This document shows positions 20,174 through 28,510 of a stretch of DNA of 64,000 bases, piece after piece (within the stretch, counting starts at the first letter, position 1; each line of letters begins with the position of its first letter). Under the pieces are notes generated by a model. It worked only from the letters and a program-made list of their open reading frames with translations, had not been told where the DNA came from and did no database searches. Position numbers and translations under genes: made by a program. The stretch lies in assembly GCF_018130165.1 (NCBI RefSeq), contig NZ_JAFCLZ010000033.1, forward strand, positions 1 through 64,000. Reading direction: 5' to 3'. Source of the stretch: Bradyrhizobium sp. JYMT SZCCT0180. Lineage in GTDB: Bacteria; Pseudomonadota; Alphaproteobacteria; Rhizobiales; Xanthobacteraceae.

Positions 20174-20851
20174 ATGTCACAGAGCTCTGGAACAAAGACC
20201 CTGACCGGACTCCTTTCGATCGCGACGCTCGGCGCCGCCCTCTGCTTTGGCATGACGGGCGCTGTTGCCGAGGAGAAGGCCAAGGACAAGAACGTGACCG
20301 AGGATCAGATCCTCCGCGCGCTGGCGCCGGAGAAGAAGCCGCTGACCCGCGGCCTGTCGGTCGGTCCGCAGCAGGTTGACCAGGCCGCAGCCGCCGCCGA
20401 AGGGCAGTTCGTCCAGAAGATCCGCGGCCGCTCGACGCGCTCGCTGACGTTCACCGAGCGTGAAGAGATCGCCGCGATCGTCAAGGACAAGCCCAAGATC
20501 GATCTGGAAATCAACTTCGACTACAACTCGGCCGATATCAGCCCGAGATCGCTGGCATCGGTTCAGGCGCTCGGCCGCGCATTGTCCAGTTCCGACCTGA
20601 AAGGCTCGACCTTCGTGGTCGCTGGTCATACCGACGCAGCCGGCGGCGAAGGCTACAACCAGGACCTTTCCGAGCGGCGCGCCGACGCGATCAAGCGCTA
20701 TCTGGTCGACAAATACGGCATCAACGGCACCGATCTGGTGACCGTCGGTTACGGCAAGAGCAAGCTGAAGGACGCGAACCAGCCGATGGCCGAAGCCAAT
20801 CGCCGCGTGCAGGTTGTGAACATGGAGAACAAGGCCACTGCGTCGAAATAG
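20174..20851 (+). CDS. OmpA-family peptidoglycan-associated protein
   Basis: 225 residues. A signal peptide (about 1-32, ending GAVAEE) leads into a charged helical region and then a C-terminal OmpA domain, which binds peptidoglycan: EINFDYNSADISPRSLASV, then VVAGHTDAAGGEGYNQDLSERRADAIKRYL and GYGKSKLKDAN, with the Asp and Arg that bind diaminopimelate. There is no Cys for a lipid anchor. AGGAGGGACTGGTA precedes ATG 20174. It follows the caspase-like gene on the same strand and is closed by a strong terminator, so these two genes form a unit. Confidence 0.9.
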   Translation: MSQSSGTKTLTGLLSIATLGAALCFGMTGAVAEEKAKDKNVTEDQILRALAPEKKPLTRGLSVGPQQVDQAAAAAEGQFVQKIRGRSTRSLTFTEREEIAAIVKDKPKIDLEINFDYNSADISPRSLASVQALGRALSSSDLKGSTFVVAGHTDAAGGEGYNQDLSERRADAIKRYLVDKYGINGTDLVTVGYGKSKLKDANQPMAEANRRVQVVNMENKATASK

Positions 20852-20895
20852 CCTGTTCAAGTAGGCCGTGGCGTTGACCTAGATTTTCCGGCTAC

Positions 20896-20935
20896 AATGC
20901 GTCCCGCAGCACCCTTGCGGGACGCATTTTGTTTT
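20896..20935 (+). terminator. Rho-independent terminator
   Basis: A perfect 13-base stem, AATGCGTCCCGCA (20896-20908) with TGCGGGACGCATT (20916-20928), a 7-base loop, then TTGTTTTG. It separates the caspase-like/OmpA unit from the pump genes. Confidence 0.9.
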
Positions 20936-21008
20936 GGGTTCATTGTGATTTTTCGGTGAACCGGATGCACCCCGCTTCATTTGACTTCCAGTCTGGACTG
21001 ATCCGGCG

Positions 21009-21935
21009 ATGAAACTCTCCGAATACCTCAAACCTGCGCTCGGAGTAGCGTTCGTTGTTGTTGTAGGTAGCTTCTACTACTGGTTCGAGCACCGCTCCCG
21101 TCCCGAGCCCAAGGATGCGCCCAGCCAGGCGCTGGTGATCGTGACCAAATCCACCAATGCCTGCTTCTCCGACATGGTGCGGGTCACCGGATTTATCGTG
21201 CCGCGCCGCGAAGCGCAGGTTGGCGTCGATCAGGAAGGCTCCAGGGTCACCGATGTCTTCGTCCGCGAAGGCGACATGGTGACGGACAATCAGGAATTGG
21301 CACGCTTGACCGCGCCGCCGCAGCAGCCGGGAGCGCCAGGCGGCAGGGGCGGACCGATATCGCTGCGCACGCCTGGCCCAGGTCTCGTTACCGAAGTCAG
21401 GACCGCCGTCGGCGCGCCGGCCTCGCCGCAGGCCGGACCGATGTTCCGGATTTCGGTCAACAACGAGATCGAGCTGGAGGCCGAAGTGCCGAGCGTCCAC
21501 CTGCTCAAGCTCAATCCCGGCGCCACGGTGCGGATCAGCCGCGACGACGCGCCCGATCTGGTCGGCAAGATAAGGCAAATCTCGCCGCAGATCGACCGCG
21601 CGACCCAGCTCGGCAAGGTCAGGATTTCGCTGAACAACAATCCCTCGCTCAAGGTCGGCATGTTCGCCCGCGCCAATATCGACGCCAAGCGCAGCTGTGG
21701 CGTCGCGGTGCCGCGTACCGCCATCGACCGCCTGACCCTGCAAGTGGTCAAGGAGAACAACAGGATCGAGACGCGAAAAGTCCGGGTCGGCCTGACGTCG
21801 GACACCTCTACCGAAATTCTTGAAGGCCTCGCCGTCGGCGAAACCGTCGTGGCCGATGCTGGAACCTCGCTGCATGACGGTGACCAGATCAAGACCATGT
21901 TTGCCGACGAACTCGAGCGCACGCGGACACGATAA
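21009..21935 (+). CDS. RND efflux periplasmic adaptor (membrane fusion protein)
   Basis: 308 residues, the HlyD/AcrA-like adaptor linking an inner-membrane RND pump to an outer-membrane channel. One N-terminal membrane anchor (about 11-25), then a short split barrel-sandwich (REAQVGVDQEGSRVTDVFVREGD... and GPGLVTEVR) without the long helical hairpin of AcrA. Cys52 (NACFSD) and Cys230 (KRSCGVAVP) are the only cysteines and match Cys48 and Cys217 of the related protein at 38824-39708, suggesting a disulfide. The stop codon shares one base with the ATG of the pump gene, so the two are translationally coupled. Confidence 0.9.
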   Translation: MKLSEYLKPALGVAFVVVVGSFYYWFEHRSRPEPKDAPSQALVIVTKSTNACFSDMVRVTGFIVPRREAQVGVDQEGSRVTDVFVREGDMVTDNQELARLTAPPQQPGAPGGRGGPISLRTPGPGLVTEVRTAVGAPASPQAGPMFRISVNNEIELEAEVPSVHLLKLNPGATVRISRDDAPDLVGKIRQISPQIDRATQLGKVRISLNNNPSLKVGMFARANIDAKRSCGVAVPRTAIDRLTLQVVKENNRIETRKVRVGLTSDTSTEILEGLAVGETVVADAGTSLHDGDQIKTMFADELERTRTR

Positions 21936-24900
21936 TGGCTTTGAACATCTCGGCATGGTCGATCCGGAACCCGCTTCCGTCCATCGTCTTTTCGATCATC
22001 CTTCTGGTGCTGGGATGGGTCAGCTTCACCAAGCTCGCGGTCACGCGGCTGCCGAGCGCCGACATCCCCGTGATCTCGGTGGCGGTCTCGCAGTTCGGCG
22101 CGGCGCCTTCGGAGCTTGAATCTCAGGTCACCAAGACGATCGAGGACGGCGTATCCGGCGTCGAGGGCGTGCGGCACATTTCGTCGTCGATCACCGACGG
22201 CCTGTCGCTGACCACGATCCAGTTCGCGCTCGAAACCAACACCGACCGCGCGCTGAACGACATCAAGGACGCCGTCACCCGCGTTCGCGCCAGTCTGCCG
22301 CAAAACGTCACCGAGCCGCTGATCCAGCGCGTCGACGTGATCGGCCTGCCGATCGTCACCTATGCCGCGATCTCTCCGGGCAAGACGCCGGAGCAGCTCT
22401 CCTATTTCGTCGACGACGTCGTCAAACGCGCGCTGCAGGGCGTCCGCGGCGTCGCCCAGGTCGAGCGCATCGGCGGTGTCGAGCGCGAGATTCTGGTCTC
22501 GCTCGATCCCGACCGGTTGCAGGCCTCGGGGCTGACCGCCGTCAATGTCAGCCAGATCCTGCGCGGCACCAATGTCGACCTCGCCGGCGGCCGCGCCGGC
22601 ATCGGCAACAACGACCAGGCGATCCGCACCCTGGCCGGCGCCAAGACGCTGAACGAACTCGCCGGCACCATGATCCCGCTGTTCGGCGGCGGCGAGGTGC
22701 GGCTCGACGACCTCGGCACCGTCACCGACACCATCGCCGATCGCCGGACCTTTGCCCGCTTCAATGGCGAGCCGGTGGTCGCCCTCGGCATCAAGCGCTC
22801 GAAGGGCGCCAGTGACGTGGTGGTCGCCGCCGCCGTGCAAAAACGCATCGATGCGCTGAAGGCGGCCTATCCCGACGTGGACCTGAAGATGATCGACACG
22901 TCCGTCGATTTCACCAAGGGCAATTACGAGGCGGCGATCTCGACCCTGTTCGAGGGCGCAATTCTCGCCGTCGTCGTCGTGCTGCTTTTCCTGCGCGACA
23001 TCCGCGCCACGATCATCGCCGCGATCTCGCTGCCGCTGTCGATCTTCCCGGCATTCTGGGTGATGGATCTGCTCGGCTTTTCGCTCAACCTCGTCAGCTT
23101 CCTCGCCATCACGCTGTCGACGGGCATTCTGGTCGACGACGCCATCGTCGAAATCGAAAACATCGTCCGCCACATGCGCATGGGCAAGACGCCCTACCGC
23201 GCCGCGCTGGAAGCCGCCGACGAAATCGGCCTCGCCGTGATCGCGATCTCGCTGACCATCATCGCGATCTTCGCGCCGGCGAGCTTCATGTCCGGGATCG
23301 CCGGACAGTTCTTCAAGCAATTCGGCATCACCGTGTCGGTGCAGGTGTTCTTCTCGCTGCTGGCGGCGCGCTTCGTCACGCCGGTGCTGGCGGCCTACTT
23401 CCTCAAGGATCACCCGCATGAGGACCCGCCGCCCGGTCGCCTGCTGAAGGCTTACACCAGGCTCGTGACATGGTCGGTGAGACACTACTTCATCACCGTG
23501 CTGGCCGGACTTGCGATATTCGCCGCCTCGATCTGGAGCATCACGCTGCTGCCGCAGGGCTTCCTGCCGGCGCAGGACACCGCGCGTTCGCTGCTGGCGA
23601 TGGAGCTGCCGCCAGGCTCGCAACTCGCCTACACCGAGAAGGTGACGGAGGAAATCGTCCAGCGCCTGCGCAAGCGCCCGGAGATCAAGAGCATATTCGT
23701 CGATGGCGGAAGGGTGCCGCCGGGAACGCAGGAAGTGCGGCGTGCCGCGCTGATCATCAACTACACGCCGAAGAAGGACCGCGACAGCAAGCACACCCAG
23801 CGCCTGCTCGAGCTCGATATCAGCAAGGAACTGGAAAACGTCCCGGACATCCGGTTCTGGTTCCTCGATGAAAACGGCCTGCGTGCGATTTCGCTCGTCG
23901 TAACCGGCATCGACAGCAACATCGTCGGCAACGTCGCCAACGAACTCGCGACCCAGATGAAGCGGATTCCGATCATCGCCAACGTGATCTCGGAAACCTC
24001 GCTCGACCGGCCGGAGCTTCGGATTCGCCCAAGGGCCGAACTGGCGGCACGGCTTGGTGTCTCCACCGAAAGCCTGTCGCAAACCATCCGTGTCGCCACC
24101 ATCGGCGACGTCGGCCCGGCGCTCGCCAAGTTCGATGCCGGCGACCGCCAGGTGCCGATCCGCGTCCAGCTCGAGGACAGCGCGCGCGGCGACCTGCAGA
24201 TGCTGCAGCAGTTGCGGGTGCCGCTCGGCCAGCGCGGCGAGCGCGGCGGCGTGCCGCTGTCCGTCGTCGCCGACATCCAGCTCGACCAGGGCCCGACCAG
24301 CATCAACCGTTACGACCGGGAACGGCAGGCCACCGTCGCAGCCGACCTCGTCGGCACCGCGGCGCTGGGCGATGCGACCAAGATGATCTACGACCTGCCC
24401 GTGATGAAGAGCCTGCCCAAGGGCGTCAAGGTCAGCCCGTCGGGCGACGCCGAAAGCCTGGCTGAATTGTCGGACGGTTTTGCCACCGCCATCACCGCCG
24501 GCCTGATGATGGTCTACGCCGTGCTGGTGCTGTTGTTCGGCACCTTCCTGCAGCCGATCACCATCCTGTTCTCGCTGCCGCTTTCGATCGGCGGCGCGAT
24601 TGCAGCCTTGCTGCTGACCGGCAAGCAGCTGACCACGCCGGTGTGGATCGGCATCCTGATGCTGATGGGCATCGTCACCAAGAACGCCATCATGCTGGTG
24701 GAGTTCGCGGTCGAGTCGATCCGCGAAGGCAACAAGCGCGATTTTGCGATCATCGACGCCGGCATCAAGCGCGCCCGCCCCATCATCATGACCACCATCG
24801 CGATGGCGGCCGGCATGATGCCGTCAGCGCTGGCATTCGGCGCCGGCGGCGAGTTCCGTTCGCCGATGGCGCTCGCGGTGATCGGCGGCCTGCTGTTCTC

Positions 24901-25102
24901 GACGGTGCTGTCGCTGGTGTTCGTGCCGGCGATGTTCATGATGATGGACGATCTCGGCGCGCTGATCTGGCGCTACGGCAAGCTGCTGCTGGCCTCGGAA
25001 GCCGAGAGCGACGATGTTCCGCCGGGCGGCCATCACACCGCACCACCTCCAGCCAAGGGACCGCCCCCGGTCCCGCCGGCGATGTCACCCGCGGCGAAGT
25101 GA
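21935..25102 (+). CDS. RND-family inner-membrane efflux pump
   Basis: 1055 residues, proton-driven HAE1/AcrB-like transporter with twelve membrane helices. The N-terminal helix (PSIVFSIILLVLGWVSF) is followed by the porter domain and, in helix 4, the proton-relay pair in GILVDDAIVEIENI; the second half repeats the pattern with MLMGIVTKNAIMLVEFA. The C-terminus ends in a proline-rich tail of about 30 residues that is unusual. No outer-membrane channel gene is adjacent. ATG 21935 overlaps the adaptor stop. The substrate is unknown. Confidence 0.95.
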   Translation: MALNISAWSIRNPLPSIVFSIILLVLGWVSFTKLAVTRLPSADIPVISVAVSQFGAAPSELESQVTKTIEDGVSGVEGVRHISSSITDGLSLTTIQFALETNTDRALNDIKDAVTRVRASLPQNVTEPLIQRVDVIGLPIVTYAAISPGKTPEQLSYFVDDVVKRALQGVRGVAQVERIGGVEREILVSLDPDRLQASGLTAVNVSQILRGTNVDLAGGRAGIGNNDQAIRTLAGAKTLNELAGTMIPLFGGGEVRLDDLGTVTDTIADRRTFARFNGEPVVALGIKRSKGASDVVVAAAVQKRIDALKAAYPDVDLKMIDTSVDFTKGNYEAAISTLFEGAILAVVVVLLFLRDIRATIIAAISLPLSIFPAFWVMDLLGFSLNLVSFLAITLSTGILVDDAIVEIENIVRHMRMGKTPYRAALEAADEIGLAVIAISLTIIAIFAPASFMSGIAGQFFKQFGITVSVQVFFSLLAARFVTPVLAAYFLKDHPHEDPPPGRLLKAYTRLVTWSVRHYFITVLAGLAIFAASIWSITLLPQGFLPAQDTARSLLAMELPPGSQLAYTEKVTEEIVQRLRKRPEIKSIFVDGGRVPPGTQEVRRAALIINYTPKKDRDSKHTQRLLELDISKELENVPDIRFWFLDENGLRAISLVVTGIDSNIVGNVANELATQMKRIPIIANVISETSLDRPELRIRPRAELAARLGVSTESLSQTIRVATIGDVGPALAKFDAGDRQVPIRVQLEDSARGDLQMLQQLRVPLGQRGERGGVPLSVVADIQLDQGPTSINRYDRERQATVAADLVGTAALGDATKMIYDLPVMKSLPKGVKVSPSGDAESLAELSDGFATAITAGLMMVYAVLVLLFGTFLQPITILFSLPLSIGGAIAALLLTGKQLTTPVWIGILMLMGIVTKNAIMLVEFAVESIREGNKRDFAIIDAGIKRARPIIMTTIAMAAGMMPSALAFGAGGEFRSPMALAVIGGLLFSTVLSLVFVPAMFMMMDDLGALIWRYGKLLLASEAESDDVPPGGHHTAPPPAKGPPPVPPAMSPAAK

Positions 25103-25111
25103 GGCGCGACC

Positions 25112-25210
25112 AGAGCCTTGTCCGTTCCGATTTGAATCGGAACGGGGCTCTATCTTTCTTTTGACACGTTTTCTTGACGCGAACCGGAATCCACTTCGCT
25201 GGAAAACGCT
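25112..25210. repeat. Palindromic repeat with terminator hairpin, family R10
   Basis: AGAGCC-TTGT-CCGTTCCGATT pairs with AATCGGAACGG-GGCTCT (25112-25151), followed by a T-rich run, then a segment ending GAACCGGAATCCACTTCGCT before the stop codon of the Crp-like gene. It lies between two convergent genes and probably terminates the pump transcript. I recall this sequence as a widespread Rhizobiales intergenic repeat. Confidence 0.75.
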
Positions 25211-25885
25211 TTACTCGTTGCGCGCCACCGTCGTCAGCTTGTTCAGGTTCTGCAGCAGGATGCGCCCGCGCTGCAGATCCAGAATGCCGTCCTTGCGCCA
25301 GGCCTGCAGTTGACGGTTGACGCTTTCGCGCGCAGCGCCGACGAACACGCCGAGCTGCTCCTGCGAAATATGCACTTCCGATCCGAAATCGGCAGCCAGC
25401 GCCACCAGTCTTCGCGCCAGCCGGACCGGCAGCGGCTGCAGCATGGATTCTTCCATCCGCTCGCTCTGCCAGCGGATGCGCTGGCACAGCAGCGTGATGA
25501 TCTTGATGGCGACCTTCGGCTCACGTTCGAGGAAGGCGAGGAAGTCCTCACGCCGGAGCACGAACAGTTCCGTCGCCTCGCCGGCGGTAGCGTCCGCGGT
25601 GCGGCTTTGGCCGTCGAGCACGGCGACTTCGCCGAACAGATCGCCCGAACCCATGAAGTTCAGGGTCAAGCGGCTGCCGTCGGAGGCGCCGGTCTCGATC
25701 CGGATCTGGCCGCGGCGGACCCCGTAAAGGGCGTCGCCGGGGTCCCCCTTCTGGAACAGCATCTCGCCGAGCCCCAATTGCTGGGTGTGGCAGAGTCCGG
25801 AGATTCGCTGCAGCTCGTCGGCGCCAAGGTCCGCGAACATCGGGTTCATCTTCAAAATGACCGCAAATTCGGCCTGTTTGCTCAT
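25211..25885 (-). CDS. Crp/Fnr-family transcriptional regulator
   Basis: 224 residues. The cyclic-nucleotide-binding barrel (GDPGDALYGVRRGQIRIE, SGDLFGEVAVLDGQSRTADATA) is followed by a long dimer helix and a winged helix-turn-helix (HISQEQLGVFVGAARESVNRQLQAWRKDGIL). GEVAVLDGQSRTADATA is close to the phosphate-binding cassette of cAMP-binding members, and no cluster of Cys like Fnr is seen, so cyclic nucleotide is a reasonable ligand. ATG 25885 follows GGAAGG. A class III cyclase gene lies about 2.6 kb away, and a Crp-like site lies 69 bases upstream of its start. Confidence 0.92.
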   Translation of the reverse strand: MSKQAEFAVILKMNPMFADLGADELQRISGLCHTQQLGLGEMLFQKGDPGDALYGVRRGQIRIETGASDGSRLTLNFMGSGDLFGEVAVLDGQSRTADATAGEATELFVLRREDFLAFLEREPKVAIKIITLLCQRIRWQSERMEESMLQPLPVRLARRLVALAADFGSEVHISQEQLGVFVGAARESVNRQLQAWRKDGILDLQRGRILLQNLNKLTTVARNE

Positions 25886-25953
25886 TGGTTTGCCTTCCAG
25901 TTCGATCCCAAAACCGTCCCCAAAGGCCCTAGCAAGATTCACCCCGACCGAAG

Positions 25954-25969
25954 TGTGTCATAAGTCACA
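25954..25969. promoter_or_regulatory. Possible Crp-like site before the Crp-like gene
   Basis: TGTGTCATAAGTCACA has one mismatch to TGTGA-N6-TCACA. It is between the Crp-like gene and the AsmA-like gene and could be used for autoregulation. About two such one-mismatch sites are expected by chance in a window of this size, so it is only suggestive. Confidence 0.45.
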
Positions 25970-26103
25970 TAGCATTGCAGCAGGCTTGGAATAATTTTGG
26001 CTTCTTTGAGCGATGTCCCCTTCCGGGATAAGCTCGCTTGTCCGGCTGTGCCCCATCGGGCGCGGCCGAAACCGACGCCGTTTGCCCGGCCTGGAAAGTC
26101 GAA

Positions 26104-28263
26104 ATGAGAGCATTGAAATTCGCCGGGGCCGCCATCGGCACCGTGATCGTCATCATCGGGCTGCTGCTCGTGATCGGCATCCCGTCCGGCTTCATGACGT
26201 CGCAGATCCAGGAACGGGTCGAGCGCGAGACCGGCTACAAGCTCACCATCAACGGCGGAACCAGGGTCGGGTTCTGGCCGTCGCTCAACATCACGCTGAA
26301 CGACGTTGCGCTGCAGGATCCGAAAGACCGCGACATCAACCACCGCCTCACCGCGGTCAGCATCCAGGCCGACGTGACACTGGCGAGCCTGTGGTCCGGC
26401 AAACCGCAGGTTACCGAACTTGTCATCGTTCGTCCGGTGCTGAACCTGCCGCTGCAGCGCGAACGCATCAAGGATATCAATCCGCCGTCGAAGCCGGCCG
26501 CCGCGATCAAGGGCGAGGCCTTTACGATCGAGCATGTCAGCGTCACCGGCGGCACGATCGTGTTTTCCAATCTGCGCGACCGCGTCGAGAACAGGATCGA
26601 GACCATCAACGCCGACATGACGATCGATGCCGACCGCAAGATCCGGGCGACCGGCAATGCCCGCGCCGGCGAGCACGCGCTGAAATTCGACATCAAGGCG
26701 GTGGCCCCCGCACCGCCGCTCGAACGGCAGAACATCCCGACCGAATTCAAGATCGACGCGCCCGGCATCCTGCACGGGCAGCTGTCGGGCAAGGCGGAAG
26801 TCCGGCTCAACGGCCCGGTGGTGATGATCAACGGCCTGACCGGCACGCTCGGCGACGGCGCGTTCAATGGCTGGGCCTCGGTCGATACCGCTAGCAAGCC
26901 GCTGGTGAAGCTCGATCTCGATTTCCAGCGGCTCGATGTCGCGATGGGCCGTGGTGACAGCGGTTCGGCGGCGCAGCCCTGGAGCAACGCCACGATCAAT
27001 CTCAATGGCCTCAATTATGTCGACGCCCAGGCGCGGATCTCCGCGGCGGCGCTCAATATCGGCGACGCGCGTTTCGCGCCGGCGGCTATCGACGTCACGC
27101 TGAGCAGCGGCGTGCTGAAGACGCAGGTTTCCAACCTCGGCGCTTATGACGGCAACACCAATGGCGATCTCACCATCGATGCTTCGACCGCCAATCCTTC
27201 GTTTGCGCTGCGCGCCGATCTCACCGGCGTGCGCGCGCTGCCGCTGCTGAGGAGTCTGGCCGATTTCGACAAGCTCGACGGCAAGATGCAAACCAAGATC
27301 AGTGTGCGTTCCACCGGCAACAGCCAGCGCGCGATCATGGCGGGCTTGCAGGGCACGGCGTTCGTCGTGTTCCAGGACGGCGCCATCAAGGGCCTCAACG
27401 TCGCCCAGATGATCCGCTCGCTAACCTCGGGCACCCTGTCCGGCTGGCAGGAGGGGCAGGAGCTGAAGACGGATCTGTCGCAGCTTTCGGCGTCGTTCAA
27501 GATCGACAAGGGGCAGGCCGTCACCACCGATCTCAATCTGATCGGCCCGCTGGTGCGGATGACGGGCGTCGGCACCATTGCGCTCGACACCAAGCAGATC
27601 GGGTTCCGCGTCGAACCAAAGCTCGTGATGACCACTGAAGGCCAGGGCCGCGCCAACGAGCCGGTCGGGTTCGGTATTCCCGTGATGATCGAGGGGCCGT
27701 GGGGCGCGCCGAAAATCTATCCGGACATGCAGGGCATTTTGGATAATCCCGACGCCGCCTATGCCAAGCTCAAGGAGATGGGCAAGGGCCTGTTCGGTCC
27801 CAATGGTGGCGGCCTCGGCTCCGCCCTCGGCGGCCTGCTCGGCGGACAACAGGGTGTCCCGGGGGGACAACCGGCCGGACCGGGTGGCCAGCAAGGCAGC
27901 GGGCTTGAGGGGATTCTGGGTGGACTGCTCGGCGGCGGCCAGCCGGGGGGACAGGGTGGCCAAGGTGGCCAAGGCGGCGGCAGGCCTAACGACCCGCTCG
28001 GCGGCCAGCTGGGCGAGGCCATCGGCAATCTGCTGCAGCAAGGCCTGAATAGCGGTCAAGGCGGTCAGGGCAGACCCGCTCAAGGGAGTGCCGGCCAGGC
28101 CGCCCCGCGGCCGAACAGCCCGCGCAGCATTCCGATTCCCGGCCAGCAGCCCGCTGATGCCGAGCCCGCGGCGCCCGCCGCCCCGTTGGCGCAAAATGAC
28201 GGTGCTCCGCAAGCTGACAGCCAGCCGATGAACGACGTCTTGCGACAGCTGTTTAATCGCTGA
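26104..28263 (+). CDS. AsmA-family protein with Gly/Gln-rich tail
   Basis: 719 residues. One N-terminal membrane helix (about 9-30) anchors a large periplasmic beta-rich body. The first part (GYKLTINGGTRVGFWPSLNITLNDVALQDP) and the region near 400-560 (LNVAQMIRSLTSG, LSASFKIDKGQAVTTDLNLIGPLVRMTGVGTIALD) are characteristic of AsmA proteins, which bridge the envelope and help lipid transport or outer-membrane assembly. The last 150 residues are low-complexity Gly/Gln/Pro. ATG 26104 has GGAAAG upstream. Divergent from the Crp-like gene. Confidence 0.9.
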   Translation: MRALKFAGAAIGTVIVIIGLLLVIGIPSGFMTSQIQERVERETGYKLTINGGTRVGFWPSLNITLNDVALQDPKDRDINHRLTAVSIQADVTLASLWSGKPQVTELVIVRPVLNLPLQRERIKDINPPSKPAAAIKGEAFTIEHVSVTGGTIVFSNLRDRVENRIETINADMTIDADRKIRATGNARAGEHALKFDIKAVAPAPPLERQNIPTEFKIDAPGILHGQLSGKAEVRLNGPVVMINGLTGTLGDGAFNGWASVDTASKPLVKLDLDFQRLDVAMGRGDSGSAAQPWSNATINLNGLNYVDAQARISAAALNIGDARFAPAAIDVTLSSGVLKTQVSNLGAYDGNTNGDLTIDASTANPSFALRADLTGVRALPLLRSLADFDKLDGKMQTKISVRSTGNSQRAIMAGLQGTAFVVFQDGAIKGLNVAQMIRSLTSGTLSGWQEGQELKTDLSQLSASFKIDKGQAVTTDLNLIGPLVRMTGVGTIALDTKQIGFRVEPKLVMTTEGQGRANEPVGFGIPVMIEGPWGAPKIYPDMQGILDNPDAAYAKLKEMGKGLFGPNGGGLGSALGGLLGGQQGVPGGQPAGPGGQQGSGLEGILGGLLGGGQPGGQGGQGGQGGGRPNDPLGGQLGEAIGNLLQQGLNSGQGGQGRPAQGSAGQAAPRPNSPRSIPIPGQQPADAEPAAPAAPLAQNDGAPQADSQPMNDVLRQLFNR

Positions 28264-28269
28264 GTTGTC

Positions 28270-28336
28270 CGTCATGGCCGGGCATAGCCGTCCGAGGGAC
28301 GGCGTCGCTTCCGCTCGCCCATGCCCGGGCATGACG
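28270..28336. repeat. Palindromic repeat, family R4
   Basis: CGTCATGGCCGGGCAT and ATGCCCGGGCATGACG are inverted arms. It lies just past the stop codon of the AsmA-like gene. Confidence 0.8.
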
Positions 28337-28510
28337 AGAATCCCGGGATATCCGCCCAAAGTCGGGGCTAACCATGTGTGGGATAGGCCACCTGCTCGGC
28401 CCCCCAAATCGTGCTAAACAGGCCCAACCGCGGCGGCTCCCGGCCGGGGAATGCCGCCAACGGCAAAACCGATGCGCGCGCAAGATGCGTGACGCTCGAG
28501 GGTTGTGGAT

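Noticed and set aside
21290..24082. A 930-residue minus-strand open frame opposite the RND adaptor and pump genes
   Set aside because: Full-length pump and adaptor motifs are on the other strand; the antisense product is Asp/Arg/His-rich with no known domain.
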